Notes: generated by a model not told the origin, from the letters alone. 64,000 bases of DNA from Gallintestinimicrobium propionicum (GCF_025567525.1 NZ_JAOQJY010000009.1:62001-126000), one strand, 5' to 3'. Shown: positions 1 to 9,996, counted from the stretch's first letter. Numbers and translations: made by a program.

Positions 1-1899
1 ACCGGACTGTCCGGTGATCGTTACTGTACACTCGGTTCCTTCTTTGTACTGGGGATCCAGATCTGCCGGGCTTGCAACCGCTTCCTGATATGCGTAGGTA
101 ACCGCTTTGGGGCCGACGCTGATTCCGATATCGATCGTAGAACCGGGCTCTACCGCAGCACCTGCCGTATAGCTTGCATAGCATACCTTTCCGGCAGGAA
201 CCGTGTCATCGCTCATCTCTTTCTGGTCCCCGATCAAAAATCCGTTTTCTGTCAAAATTGCAACCGCTGTCTCCACATCCAGACCGATGATAGCCGGCAT
301 CGTATTTTTACTGCCGGTATCCGGTCCCTGGCTGATCACGATCGTCACGGCAGAGCCGGAGGCTGCACGGGAACCGCCGACCGGATTCTGGGAAATAACC
401 TTTCCCTTTTCAATCGTATCGGAGTAACCGTCCGCTTTCGTCACGGTAAATCCGCTTCTGGTCAGCGTTGCGGTCGCATCCGCCTCCAGTGCTCCTAACA
501 CATCAGGAACCGGGATTGTGTCCGTATCGGAAGCAGGTGCTGTGCCGCTCACCGTCAGCTGTACCTGCGTACCGGAGGAAACCGTCGTACCGCCCTGTAC
601 ATCCTGTGAAATGACATTGCCCTCCGCTACCGTATCGGAAGTCTCATAGGCAAATTTTACCTTCAAACCAAGGTCTTCTAAGATCTTCTGCGCCTCTGCC
701 GCGGATTTACCGGTCACATTCTCCACCGTCACCTGCGCAGACGTCGCGCCGAAATTGAAAATACCTACTGCCCTGCCGACTAAAAAGATCACGGCACAGC
801 CGATTAAAACAGCACCGATGATCGCCAGCAGCGTCGTGATTTTTTCCATTCTGGAATCGTCATCGTACTCCTCATCCTCGTCTTCTTCATCCTCTTCCGG
901 TTCTTCATAGGCGGGCTGTTTTTTCTTTTTGGGCTTCTGGGGCGTCTCGTTCTTTTTCAGGCGCGCGCCCTCTGTTGCCTCTTTATTTCTGCTCTCATTG
1001 ATTTCCTTGCGTTCCCTGGAGGTCACGGTACGGGTCGCCATCGCCTCATCCGGGTTCTCGATCTGGACAAAATCCTCGTCCGGGGACATCAGCGCCTTTT
1101 TCAGGTCAGCAATCAGCGCCGCCATACTGTGATAGCGGCGATCCGGACTTTTCTGGGTACATTTTAAAACAATCTGTTCCACGCAGACCGGAATTTCCGG
1201 CACGTATTCTCTCGGAGACGGCATTTCTTCCTGAATATGCTTGATCGCAATCGCAACCGTCGTCTCACCGTTGAACGGAACGCGTCCGGTCAGCATTTCG
1301 AAAAGTGTAATACCCATCGAATAAATATCACTCTTTTCGTCGCTGTATCCACCTCTTGCCTGCTCCGGAGAAGTGTAATGCACAGAACCCATGACATTTG
1401 AGGTGATCGTGTTGCTTGTCGCCGCTTTTGCAATGCCAAAATCCGTCACCTTTACCTTGCCGTCCTTGGAAATAATGATGTTCTGCGGCTTGATATCCCG
1501 ATGGATAATATGGTTGTTATGCGCTGCCTCGATGCCCATGCATGCCTGAATGGCGATACTTAACGCCTCCCGCACGGACAGACGCGCCTTTTTTTCGATA
1601 TATTTTTTGAGCGTGATGCCGTCTACAAGTTCCATAACGATGTAGTAAACCCCGTTATCTTCCCCGACGTCATACACATTTACAATATTCGGATGCATCA
1701 GACTGGCTGCTGCCTGGGCCTCTACCCGGAATTTAGATACGAAATTCGTATTTTCGGAAAATTCCTGCTTCAGCACTTTCACCGCTACATGCCGGTTCAG
1801 TTTGTGATCCTTTGCCTTATAAACATCTGACATTCCGCCCATCCCGATGCGCTCGAGCACCTCGTAACGGTCGCCTATCATTGTTCCTATCTTAATCAT
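1..1899 (-). CDS. prkC: Ser/Thr protein kinase with PASTA repeats (C-terminus cut by window edge)
   Basis: Membrane Ser/Thr kinase that senses cell-wall fragments or lipid II through extracellular PASTA repeats. The 633 codons seen start at ATG 1899. The kinase domain is about residues 10-270, with the Gly loop IGMGGMS, the catalytic HRDIKPQN near residue 133 and a DFG metal site. A basic/Pro then Glu/Asp-rich juxtamembrane linker precedes one membrane helix (about 352-376). Three PASTA repeats follow (about 385-450, 455-520, 525-590), and a further C-terminal domain is cut by the edge. The start overlaps the stop of the phosphatase gene as ATGA, so the two are probably translationally coupled. 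This kinase/PP2C pairing is standard in Firmicutes. Confidence 0.96.
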   Translation of the reverse strand, partial: MIKIGTMIGDRYEVLERIGMGGMSDVYKAKDHKLNRHVAVKVLKQEFSENTNFVSKFRVEAQAAASLMHPNIVNVYDVGEDNGVYYIVMELVDGITLKKYIEKKARLSVREALSIAIQACMGIEAAHNNHIIHRDIKPQNIIISKDGKVKVTDFGIAKAATSNTITSNVMGSVHYTSPEQARGGYSDEKSDIYSMGITLFEMLTGRVPFNGETTVAIAIKHIQEEMPSPREYVPEIPVCVEQIVLKCTQKSPDRRYHSMAALIADLKKALMSPDEDFVQIENPDEAMATRTVTSRERKEINESRNKEATEGARLKKNETPQKPKKKKQPAYEEPEEDEEDEDEEYDDDSRMEKITTLLAIIGAVLIGCAVIFLVGRAVGIFNFGATSAQVTVENVTGKSAAEAQKILEDLGLKVKFAYETSDTVAEGNVISQDVQGGTTVSSGTQVQLTVSGTAPASDTDTIPVPDVLGALEADATATLTRSGFTVTKADGYSDTIEKGKVISQNPVGGSRAASGSAVTIVISQGPDTGSKNTMPAIIGLDVETAVAILTENGFLIGDQKEMSDDTVPAGKVCYASYTAGAAVEPGSTIDIGISVGPKAVTYAYQEAVASPADLDPQYKEGTECTVTITGQSG

Positions 1900-2639
1900 C
1901 CGCTCACCTCATCTGAAAACGGCTCCATAATAATCACCGCGATATTATCTCTTCCGCCGTGGTCGTTTGCAGCCTGCACCAGCCGCTGCGCCCGCTCTTC
2001 CACGTTGCCTTCCCCTTCCAGAATCTGCAGGATTTCTTCATCCTCCAGCATTCCGGTCAGGCCATCCGAGCACAGAAGCACCCGGTCTTTTCCTTCCAGC
2101 GGAACCAAAAACAGATCCACCTGCAGATCATCCTCTACGCCTACGGCACGGGTAATGATGTTGCGATCCGGATGGATCCTCGCCTGTTCCCGGCTGATTC
2201 CGCCAAAGCGCACCATTTCCTGTACCAGAGAATGATCCTCGGTAATCTGACGGATGCCGGCATCATCCGCAATATACAAACGACTGTCCCCGACGTTTGC
2301 AACCTGAAGCTGTCTGTCTGCGCAGGTGGCGGCTACCACTGTAGTCCCCATTCCGCTCAGCTGTTCATCCTCCGCCGCCGTCTGCCGGATACACTCGTTT
2401 GCATGACGGATCGCGTCCACCAAAATTTCTGCCGGGCTGTCCGCCTGGCTTTGCCGGATCTGTTCCAGAATCGTCTCCACTGCAAGGCGCGATGCATAAC
2501 CTCCGCCCCGGTGACCTCCCATTCCATCTGCTACAATAAACAGGTTGGGAAGCTTTCCGATCTCATCGGTGGTCATCCACGCATAGTCCTGGTTGAAGGA
2601 TCTCTTTTTTCCAATATCTGTAATCGCGTAAGCTTTCAT
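1896..2639 (-). CDS. stp: PP2C-family Ser/Thr protein phosphatase (PrpC/Stp)
   Basis: Metal-dependent PPM phosphatase of 247 aa, the usual soluble Stp/PrpC length, expected to reverse PrkC phosphorylation. Visible motifs in order: RSFNQD near residue 14, ADGMGGH near 37-43, VGDSRLY, the DHSL segment, CSDGLTG and the C-terminal GGRDNIAVI, which together supply the metal-binding Asp residues. Start ATG 2639. It ends in an ATGA overlap with the kinase gene. A gap of 108 bp separates it from rlmN upstream; I see no strong terminator there, so read-through from rlmN is likely. Confidence 0.96.
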   Translation of the reverse strand: MKAYAITDIGKKRSFNQDYAWMTTDEIGKLPNLFIVADGMGGHRGGGYASRLAVETILEQIRQSQADSPAEILVDAIRHANECIRQTAAEDEQLSGMGTTVVAATCADRQLQVANVGDSRLYIADDAGIRQITEDHSLVQEMVRFGGISREQARIHPDRNIITRAVGVEDDLQVDLFLVPLEGKDRVLLCSDGLTGMLEDEEILQILEGEGNVEERAQRLVQAANDHGGRDNIAVIIMEPFSDEVSG

Positions 2640-2747
2640 TCGCTCACCCTCTCTGTATTCGGAATTTCACCCATTATCTTTACCATACTAGCACAAAAAT
2701 ACAAAAAGGACAAGCTGTTATCCGGCATTGTCCTCTTTCGAGACGGC

Positions 2748-3800
2748 TCACTCTCTCTGCTCTTCCATGTGTCTGCGGCGCAGCTGTCCGCACGCCCCGT
2801 CGATGTCCCTGCCCATCTCACGGCGGATCGTGACGTTGACGCCGCCTTTTTCCAGACGCTTCTGGAACGCTGCAATCGCGGCGTGGTTGGATTGTACAAA
2901 ATCCCGCTCCTTAATCGGGTTGACCGGAATCAGGTTGACATGACTGCCCAGCGGCGCTGCCAGACCAATCAGCTCTTCTGCGTCCTCTTTTGTATCGTTG
3001 ACGCCGCCGACCAGACTGTATTCAAACGTCAGCCTCCGTCCGGTTTTGTCTGCATAATTCCGGCAGGCGTCCATCAGCTCCTTCATCCCGTATTTGTTGG
3101 CGATGGGCATCAGCCTGCGGCGCTTTTCGTCCGTCGTCGCATGCAGGGAAAGCGCCAGCGTGATCTGAAGCTTTTCCTCCGCCAGCTCATACATTTTCGG
3201 CACAATTCCGCAGGTCGAAACCGTCACATTGCGCTGGCTGATATTTAAACCGTTTTCATCCGTCAGCATCCGCAAAAATACGAGCAGATTGTCGTAATTA
3301 TCCAATGGCTCCCCGCTTCCCATCACGACAACATTGCTTACCCTCTCCCCGGTCAGCTTCTGAATCCGGTAAATCTGATCCAGCATTTCCGCAGGCGTCA
3401 GTCCCCGTTCCAGACCGTCCAGCGTAGACGCGCAAAAGCGGCAGCCCATCCGGCAGCCAACCTGAGAGGAAATACAGACCGAATTGCCATGCTTATACTG
3501 CATCCACACACTCTCCACCAGATTTCCGTCCGGCAGCGCGAATAAAAATTTCTTTGTCCCGTCAATCGCAGAGGTCTGCTCACGCACTACCCTCAGGGTT
3601 GTCAACGGATATTCTTCCTTTAACCGGTTTCGAAACGCCGCCGAAAGATTCGTCATTTCGTCATAATCTCCCGCCAGCTTGACATGCATCCAGTCGTACA
3701 GCTGTTTTGCCCGAAACGGTTTTTCGGAAAGCTCTGTCATTTTTTCTTTCAGTAAATCAAGCGGCAGGGACTTTAAATCCCTGCTTTCTCTGTTTTCCAT
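2748..3800 (-). CDS. rlmN: Dual-specificity rRNA/tRNA adenine-C2 methyltransferase RlmN
   Basis: Radical SAM enzyme methylating C2 of A2503 in 23S rRNA and A37 in some tRNAs. The 350 aa length is typical. The radical SAM cluster is C116-x3-C120-x2-C123 in CRMGCRFC, followed by the GSGEPLDN SAM-binding segment and VGGVNDT. The Cys in DGACGQL near residue 339 is the expected methyl-carrying residue. Start ATG 3800 lies three bases after the rsmB stop, so the two rRNA methyltransferases are probably cotranslated. Confidence 0.97.
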   Translation of the reverse strand: MENRESRDLKSLPLDLLKEKMTELSEKPFRAKQLYDWMHVKLAGDYDEMTNLSAAFRNRLKEEYPLTTLRVVREQTSAIDGTKKFLFALPDGNLVESVWMQYKHGNSVCISSQVGCRMGCRFCASTLDGLERGLTPAEMLDQIYRIQKLTGERVSNVVVMGSGEPLDNYDNLLVFLRMLTDENGLNISQRNVTVSTCGIVPKMYELAEEKLQITLALSLHATTDEKRRRLMPIANKYGMKELMDACRNYADKTGRRLTFEYSLVGGVNDTKEDAEELIGLAAPLGSHVNLIPVNPIKERDFVQSNHAAIAAFQKRLEKGGVNVTIRREMGRDIDGACGQLRRRHMEEQRE

Positions 3801-3803
3801 CGT

Positions 3804-5168
3804 CTATTTCTTCCTTCTCAGTCTTGCCATAAAAAATCCGTCGGTGTCCCACTCGCCCAAAAACAACTGCAAAAATCCTGCTCTTGTCTGTTGGCTGTGG
3901 AGACATTCCGGCAAAAATGGGTCGATGCTCTCTGCTTCAAACGGATACTTTTCGGTCACGTACCGCACCATCTCTTCGTTTTCTGACACATCCAGGGTAC
4001 ATGTCGAATACAGCAAAATACCGCCCGGCTTTACATACTGCCAGCATGCGTCCACGATCTTTTTCTGCAAAGTGACAAGTGCTGCCAGATCTTCTTTCGT
4101 TACCCGGTAACGGATTTCTTTTTTTCTGCCGATTACGCCAAGCCCGGAACACGGAACATCCAGAAGCACCACGTCCGCGCTTTCTTTATACTGCTCCATA
4201 AAAACTGACGCATCCCAGACATTGACCGAAACATTGCTGCACTTCATCCGGTCGGTATTTTCCAGAATCAGCGCAGCCTTTCTTTCGGAAACATCTCCGC
4301 AGATCACCTTCCCGCTGCCCGCCTTTCTTGCCGCGAGCGTTGTTTTTCCGCCCGGCGCGCTGCAAAGATCCATGACCGTCATTCCACCCGAAATTCCTGC
4401 TGCCTCCACCGCGAGCATGCTGCTGACGTCCTGCGCATAAAACAGCCCTTCTGCAAAGCCCGGCAGATGACCGATGCCCTCACAGCCTTCCAGATTCCAC
4501 GCATCTGCATACAACTGGTGCTTCTGCACCGTCACGCCTGCTACTTCGATCGCTGCGATTTCCTGTGCCTTTTCTTCTTCCGTCAGACGGCTGTCCAGAC
4601 GGATCGTCAACGGACGCCCTTTTTTCAGTCTCTCCAACATAGGCTCCGTCTTTTCTTCTCCATACTGCGCTTCCCAGAGAGAAATCATCCACTCCGGCAC
4701 GCTATAGCGCACCGAAAGTGCCTGCACAGGGTTCTTTTGAAGTTCCTGCCAAAACGCACTCTCCGAATTCAAAATTTCTTCTTTGTTCCGTGTAATTGTA
4801 CGCAGTACACCGTTTACAAAACCGGACAGCCGCTCAAAGCCCTTTTTCTTTGCCAGACGCACGGCTTCGTTGCATGCCGCAGAATCCGGCACGGTGTCCA
4901 TATACAAAATTTGATAGACCGACAGGCGCAGCAGACTGCGGATCAGCGGTTTCATTTTGTTCGTCGGCGTTTTGGAATACGCGTTGATGACATAGTCCAG
5001 CGTCAGGAGACTTTCCAGCGTTCCTTCCGTCAGACGTTTTAAAAACGCTTTTTCCCGTGGATCTTCGTAGTCGTATTTATTTAAGGTATCCCGGATCAGG
5101 CTGCTGCCGAAGTTTTTGGTTTTCTCCATCTCCACAAACAGGAGCAGCGCTGTTTCTCTTGTATCCAT
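3804..5168 (-). CDS. rsmB: 16S rRNA m5C967 methyltransferase RsmB
   Basis: SAM-dependent cytosine-C5 methyltransferase of the Sun/RsmB family. An N-terminal NusB-like RNA-binding region (about 1-140) precedes the Rossmann methyltransferase domain, with the SAM motif DLCSAPGGKT, DVPCSGLG containing one catalytic Cys, and YSTCTL containing the other. I chose ATG 5168 (454 aa) because GGAG lies 8 bases upstream and family homology begins there. A longer open frame to 5267 would add a Lys/Arg-rich leader encoded partly by the tandem repeat at 5238-5320, so I treat it as non-coding. Confidence 0.95.
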   Translation of the reverse strand: MDTRETALLLFVEMEKTKNFGSSLIRDTLNKYDYEDPREKAFLKRLTEGTLESLLTLDYVINAYSKTPTNKMKPLIRSLLRLSVYQILYMDTVPDSAACNEAVRLAKKKGFERLSGFVNGVLRTITRNKEEILNSESAFWQELQKNPVQALSVRYSVPEWMISLWEAQYGEEKTEPMLERLKKGRPLTIRLDSRLTEEEKAQEIAAIEVAGVTVQKHQLYADAWNLEGCEGIGHLPGFAEGLFYAQDVSSMLAVEAAGISGGMTVMDLCSAPGGKTTLAARKAGSGKVICGDVSERKAALILENTDRMKCSNVSVNVWDASVFMEQYKESADVVLLDVPCSGLGVIGRKKEIRYRVTKEDLAALVTLQKKIVDACWQYVKPGGILLYSTCTLDVSENEEMVRYVTEKYPFEAESIDPFLPECLHSQQTRAGFLQLFLGEWDTDGFFMARLRRKK

Positions 5169-5237
5169 TTTCTGTTCTCCATGTTCAGGGCGCGGTGCCC
5201 GCTGTTTCAGACAGCTGTTTCGCTTTTTCTTTTTCGT

Positions 5238-5320
5238 CTGCGCAGTGTCTCTTCTCCGGCGTTTCACACGTTTCAGGCTGCGCAGCGTCTCTTTTCCGGC
5301 GTTTCACACGTTTCAGGCTG
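5238..5320. repeat. Two 40-bp tandem repeats between yugP and rsmB
   Basis: Copies at 5238-5277 and 5278-5317 match at 38 of 40 positions (differences at 5246/5286 and 5254/5294), and the first three bases of a third unit follow. The pair fills most of the gap between the yugP stop (5326) and the rsmB start (5168). Each copy contains a GTTTCACACGTTTC-like segment. Function unknown. Confidence 0.9.
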
Positions 5321-5325
5321 CACGG

Positions 5326-6042
5326 TCAGTCCCTGCGGTCGTCCCGCCTGGACAGCATCACCAGCCGCAGCAGGTTCAACAGCGCCGCCGCTGCTGCCGC
5401 AACATAGGTCATTGCAGCCGCCCGAAGCACTCTGCGGCTTCCCTCTGCTTCGTTTTCCGATAAAATTCCGTATTCTGTTAAAAATCCCATCGCCCTGTGA
5501 CTTGCATCGAATTCAACCGGAAGCGTCACGATCTGGAACAGCACTGCTGCCAAAAAGACCCAGATACCAATCTGCATCAGCAGCTCGTTGGAGCCCAAGA
5601 ACAGCCCCAGAACGAAAATCGGCAAACCGAATTTCGAGCCGAAATTTGCAGCCGGAACGAGGGCCGAACGGAATTTTAACGGTGCATAGCCCTTGGCGTC
5701 CTGTACCGCGTGGCCGCACTCGTGCGCTGCAACTCCCACTGCTGCAACACTCGTCGCATTGTAGGTCGCATCTGACAGACGCAGTACCTTGGAGGACGGA
5801 TCATAATGATCTGTTAAGTTGCCGCTGATATGCTCAATCCGCACATTCGTCAGACCGTTCCGGTATAAAATCCGCTCCGCAGCCTCTGCTCCGGTCATGC
5901 CGCAGCTGCTTCTGACGCGGCTGTAACGTTTAAACGTGCTGTTGACCTGGGCGCTCGCGATCATCGAAAGCACCGCGCCCAAAATTACAAGAAGATACGT
6001 CACATCATAGTAATAATATCCCATGTATGCCAAAACGCTCAT
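5326..6042 (-). CDS. YugP-type membrane zinc metallopeptidase
   Basis: A 238-aa membrane protein of the YugP / Zn_peptidase_2 family. An N-terminal helix (about 12-32) is followed by the zinc site AAHECGHAVQD near residues 107-116, then two or three hydrophobic segments and a C-terminal helix. The family is predicted to be a neutral zinc protease; substrates are unknown. The start at 6042 overlaps the fmt stop as ATGA, with an AGGTG-like site inside the end of fmt. It sits between fmt and rsmB in the translation gene run. Confidence 0.9.
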   Translation of the reverse strand: MSVLAYMGYYYYDVTYLLVILGAVLSMIASAQVNSTFKRYSRVRSSCGMTGAEAAERILYRNGLTNVRIEHISGNLTDHYDPSSKVLRLSDATYNATSVAAVGVAAHECGHAVQDAKGYAPLKFRSALVPAANFGSKFGLPIFVLGLFLGSNELLMQIGIWVFLAAVLFQIVTLPVEFDASHRAMGFLTEYGILSENEAEGSRRVLRAAAMTYVAAAAAALLNLLRLVMLSRRDDRRD

Positions 6043-6977
6043 CCAAGCACCTCTCCTTCCTCTACCTTACAGCCCAGCAAAAAGTCGTGCACCTTCATAC
6101 GTTTCTTGCCTTCCAGCTGGACTTCCTGCAGGCACAGCACTCCATCGCCGGTCTGAACAAAGATTTCCTTCTTCGTCACCTTGGCAATACTGCCGGGCAT
6201 AGAGTAAGCGGCAATGCCTTCTTCCTCCGCAGGCTTTGCCTGCCAGATTTTCAGCATTTTCCCTTTACAGGAAGTGTATGCACCCGGCCAGGAATACAGT
6301 CCACGCACCTGTCTGTCAATGGAAAGCGCGCTCTGGTTCCAGTCAATCTGTCCCATCGCCTTGGTCAGAAGCTTTGCGTAGCAGCTTTTGGAATCATCCT
6401 GCTTTGTCGCAGTCAGCGTACCCGCTTCCAGCTTTTGAAGCGTTTTCACAATCAGTTCTGCGCCTACTTTGGACAGCTTTTCTTCCAGCGAAAGGTCGGT
6501 ATCAGTGTCCTCAATTACAACTTCCGACTGTGTCAGGATATCACCGGTATCGATTCCTGCATCCATCTGCATGATCGTCACGCCGCTCTTTTTCTGTCCG
6601 TCCATAATTACACGATTGATCGGTGATGCCCCGCGATAGGCGGGAAGCAGAGAGGCATGAATGCACAGGCTTCCATAATGGGGCAGATCCAGGATCTCCT
6701 GTGATAAAATCTGTCCGAATGCTGCTACCACATAAACATCCGCTTCATACTGCCTGAGACGCTCGATTTCCTCTGCTCTCTTAATCTTAATCGGCTGCAG
6801 CACCGGAATATCATGCTGCAGCGCGCATTCCTTAACCGGGGACATCTGCAGTTTTCCACTGCGCCCCTTCGGCTTGTCCGGCTGTGTCACAACCGCCGTT
6901 ACCGTATGTCCTGCCGCAAGCAGTGCTTCCAGCGGAGCGACTGCAAAATCCGGCGTTCCCATATATACTATCTTCAT
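6039..6977 (-). CDS. fmt: Methionyl-tRNA formyltransferase
   Basis: Formylates initiator Met-tRNA using 10-formyl-THF. Start ATG 6977 (312 aa) has GGAGG five bases upstream and begins with the family N-terminus MKIVYMGTPDFA; upstream in-frame Met codons lack this. The catalytic Asn/His/Asp region is seen as HASLLPAYRGASPI and later DTGDI. A linker leads to the C-terminal OB-like tRNA-binding domain. It pairs functionally with def, 98 bp upstream. Confidence 0.97.
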   Translation of the reverse strand: MKIVYMGTPDFAVAPLEALLAAGHTVTAVVTQPDKPKGRSGKLQMSPVKECALQHDIPVLQPIKIKRAEEIERLRQYEADVYVVAAFGQILSQEILDLPHYGSLCIHASLLPAYRGASPINRVIMDGQKKSGVTIMQMDAGIDTGDILTQSEVVIEDTDTDLSLEEKLSKVGAELIVKTLQKLEAGTLTATKQDDSKSCYAKLLTKAMGQIDWNQSALSIDRQVRGLYSWPGAYTSCKGKMLKIWQAKPAEEEGIAAYSMPGSIAKVTKKEIFVQTGDGVLCLQEVQLEGKKRMKVHDFLLGCKVEEGEVLG

Positions 6978-7075
6978 CTTGTCCTCCATTCTGCAGGCGC
7001 CTGGCACCGTGGAAATTACAATTCAAACCTGCTGATTGGCTTCTGCATTGCATTCCAGGCTGCGCTGTACTGCCC

Positions 7076-7582
7076 TTATTCTTCGTCGAGTACCTCTGTC
7101 CCGTCCATTTCTTCGTAATATTCTTCGGTATCCATCAGCTGTCCTTCTACCTTTGACACATACAGCTCACCATCCAGATGATCTGTTTCATGGCAGATTG
7201 CACGCGCCAAAAGCTCGGTTGCTTCGATTTCATACGCTTCCATGTTTTCGTTAAACGCAATCGCCTTGACGTAATTGGGTCTTGTCACTGTGCCTGTCTT
7301 GCCGGGAACAGAAAGACAGCCCTCACCGCCGGTCTGCTCGCCGGATGTTTCGATAATTCTGGGATTGATCATGACAATCGGATCTTCTCCGGTCGTATCA
7401 ATTACGACGATTCTCTTTAAAATGCCGACCTGGGGCGCTGCAAGTCCGACGCCGTTTGCCTCATACATCGTATCAAACATGTCATTGATCAGCTCCTGAA
7501 TGCGGGGTGTCATCTCCTTGACCTCTTTGCATTTTTTATTCAGGACGGGATCTCCGATCGTTCTGATATTGCGAATTGCCAT
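7076..7582 (-). CDS. def: Peptide deformylase
   Basis: Metal-dependent removal of the N-formyl group from nascent proteins. All three family motifs are present: GVGLAAPQVG (residues 44-53), EGCLSVP with the metal Cys, and HETDHLDG with two metal His and the catalytic Glu. The 168 aa length is typical of Gram-positive type 1/3 deformylases and there is an acidic C-terminal tail. Start ATG 7582. It sits between priA and fmt. Confidence 0.97.
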   Translation of the reverse strand: MAIRNIRTIGDPVLNKKCKEVKEMTPRIQELINDMFDTMYEANGVGLAAPQVGILKRIVVIDTTGEDPIVMINPRIIETSGEQTGGEGCLSVPGKTGTVTRPNYVKAIAFNENMEAYEIEATELLARAICHETDHLDGELYVSKVEGQLMDTEEYYEEMDGTEVLDEE

Positions 7583-7680
7583 TCTTTTGTTCCTCTCTTT
7601 CTGATGTTCTGTCTTACTCTCTGTTATCGGTTTGCTGTCCTTTCTTGCTATGCAGGCAGCATCTGTCTCCTGATGATTTT

Positions 7681-9996
7681 CTAGAAGCTGTGCACCGGAT
7701 CGAAATCAAACTGACACAGCGCTTTCTGCCGCTGCGGCAGGCTGCGCATCTGCTCAATTCCGTCCTTTAATTCTACCAGCTTTTCGTAGTCATGGTTTTT
7801 TAAATAAATACCATAGCGGTAAACGTCGTTAATTTTGCCAATCAGTGCCGGCGCAGGACCGATCACAATCGTATCGGGCAGGGCAGCGCCGGCGGCGTTG
7901 TGTGTCGCGGCGGGTGTTGGTATTTGCACAGTGCCTGACATTTTCTGTGTAAACTGCCGCGACTGAGTTACCTGTCGTACGTAACTCGCTGCCTCCTGTG
8001 CGCCTGCAAGCGCCTCTTCCTGCTTTTTGGAATAAAACTGCACCGCAAGGATGTGAGACGCAGGCGGATAGGAAAGCAGCTGCCGATACGTCAGCTCTTC
8101 TTTATAAAATCCCTCATAATCCTGCCGTGCAGCATACTGAATGCTATAATGATCCGGCTGGTAAGTCTGGATCACAACCTCACCTGGACGGCTTCCGCGT
8201 CCGGCACGCCCCGCCGCCTGCGTCAGCAGCTGAAACGTCCGTTCTCCGGCACGGTAGTCGCTCATGGACAGCGACAGATCCGCCGCCAGCACACCGACCA
8301 GCGTCACCGCCGGGAAATCATGCCCTTTGACGATCATCTGCGTACCGACCAGGATATCCGCATCCCCTCTGGCAAACGCCGCCAGAATCTTTTCATAGCT
8401 TTCCCGCGTGCGGGTCGTATCCGCGTCCATACGCAGCACTCGTGCCTGCGGAAACATTTTATGAAGCTGTTCTTCCATCGCTTCCGTTCCCGCCCGAAAG
8501 CCCAGTATATATTTCGAACCACAGGACGGACAGAGCTTCACGGCAGGCTGCTCATACCCGCAATAATGGCAGACCAGCCTTCCGCCCCTGTGCTCCGAAA
8601 GGGAAACGTCGCAGTGCGGACATTTGCATACATAGCCGCAGGCACGGCACGAGACAAATCCTGCATAGCCGCGCCGGTTCAAAAACAGCATCGACTGCTC
8701 TTTCCGCGCCAGACGATCCCTTAATTTTTCCTGCAGGCTCACCGAAAAAATCGACCGGTTGCCATTTCGCAGCTCTTCGCGAAGGTCTGCGATTTCCACT
8801 CTGGGAAGGCTTCCGCCGGTCAGCCGCTTCGTCAGTTTATAAAAATGATAGTCCCCCCTCTGAGCACGACTGTAAGCTTCCAGCGAAGGCGTTGCGGAAC
8901 CCAGCACCAGCGTTGCATCGGAAAGCTCAGCGAGCTTCTGAGCTGTCTCCCGCGCGTGATACTTCGGGCTCGTTTCACTTTTATAGCTCAGCTCATGTTC
9001 CTCATCCATCAGAATCATCCCGAGATTTGGAAACGGCACAAACAACGCCGACCTTGGACCGATGATAACATCCAGTTCCCCTCGCTCTGCCCGCCTGCAC
9101 TGATCCTGTTTTTCCCCGACGCTGAGCGTCGAATTCATCACGGAAACCCGGTCGCCGAAGCGCGCCGTAAACCGCTGCACTGTCTGATAGGTCAGCGCAA
9201 TTTCCGGAATCAGCACGATGGACTGTCGTCCTCTTTTTATCATGCCCTCAATGAGTGCCAGATAAACCTCTGTTTTTCCACTGCCCGTGATACCGTGGAT
9301 CAGGCTCGGTCTGCGGTCATTTTGGTCAAAAGCGTTTAAAATTCCATTTACCGCCCTTTGCTGTTCCTCCGAAAGCGTCTTTTTTTCCGTTTCTTCGCCC
9401 ATTCTCCGGATCGGGTTACGGTACGCTACAGAAGCATGTACCTTTAACACGCCGTCGGATTCCAGTTTGCTGATTACAGACGACGGAACTTTTAACCTTT
9501 TGGTCGCTACCTCCCACGAAATCGTCCGGTTCGTCATAAGCTCCTGTAACAGTCGGAGCCTCGCTGTCTGATGCTTTCTTTCCATCTGCGCAGCCAGCTC
9601 CTGCGTTTGTGCATCCTGTAACAGCAGTTCAATGCTTTTTCGCTCTTTTTCCCCGACGGTCGCCCTCGCAGGCAAAACGGTTTTCAGAGCCTGTATCATC
9701 GTAGAACCGTACTGCTGCTTCATCCACGCCGCCAGCACGATCAACCGCTGTGACGGCTCCTTTGTTCCCGGAAGCACAGAATCGATCTCTTTCATCCGTT
9801 CCCGCGGGAACTCCGAATGATCCGTCACCTCGATCACATAGCCGGTGCGCAGCACATTTCCTGCACCAAACGGAATTTTTACCCGCACGCCGGGTGTCAC
9901 GCTGTCTGCCAGGCGCTCCGGAATCCGGTAGCCGAAGGGCCGATCCACTTTTTCATGGGAGATATCCACGATCACGTTCGCAAATTCTTTTTTCAA
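7681..9996 (-). CDS. priA: Primosomal replication-restart helicase PriA
   Basis: 3'-to-5' superfamily 2 helicase that reloads the replisome at stalled forks. N-terminal 3'BD and winged-helix regions (about 1-210) precede the helicase core: GITGSGKTEVY (Walker A), DEEHELSYK, and GSATPSLEAY. A zinc-binding insert has paired CxxC motifs (CRACGYVCKCPHC, CHYCGYEQ, CPSCGSKY). The 771 aa length is normal, with an extra low-complexity loop near residues 645-695. The start is a TTG at 9996 that overlaps the murE stop (TTGA); AGAGG lies about nine bases upstream. Confidence 0.95.
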   Translation of the reverse strand: MKKEFANVIVDISHEKVDRPFGYRIPERLADSVTPGVRVKIPFGAGNVLRTGYVIEVTDHSEFPRERMKEIDSVLPGTKEPSQRLIVLAAWMKQQYGSTMIQALKTVLPARATVGEKERKSIELLLQDAQTQELAAQMERKHQTARLRLLQELMTNRTISWEVATKRLKVPSSVISKLESDGVLKVHASVAYRNPIRRMGEETEKKTLSEEQQRAVNGILNAFDQNDRRPSLIHGITGSGKTEVYLALIEGMIKRGRQSIVLIPEIALTYQTVQRFTARFGDRVSVMNSTLSVGEKQDQCRRAERGELDVIIGPRSALFVPFPNLGMILMDEEHELSYKSETSPKYHARETAQKLAELSDATLVLGSATPSLEAYSRAQRGDYHFYKLTKRLTGGSLPRVEIADLREELRNGNRSIFSVSLQEKLRDRLARKEQSMLFLNRRGYAGFVSCRACGYVCKCPHCDVSLSEHRGGRLVCHYCGYEQPAVKLCPSCGSKYILGFRAGTEAMEEQLHKMFPQARVLRMDADTTRTRESYEKILAAFARGDADILVGTQMIVKGHDFPAVTLVGVLAADLSLSMSDYRAGERTFQLLTQAAGRAGRGSRPGEVVIQTYQPDHYSIQYAARQDYEGFYKEELTYRQLLSYPPASHILAVQFYSKKQEEALAGAQEAASYVRQVTQSRQFTQKMSGTVQIPTPAATHNAAGAALPDTIVIGPAPALIGKINDVYRYGIYLKNHDYEKLVELKDGIEQMRSLPQRQKALCQFDFDPVHSF

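Noticed and set aside
1959..3248. 429-codon plus-strand open frame
   Set aside because: Antisense to stp and rlmN; no domain or start signal.
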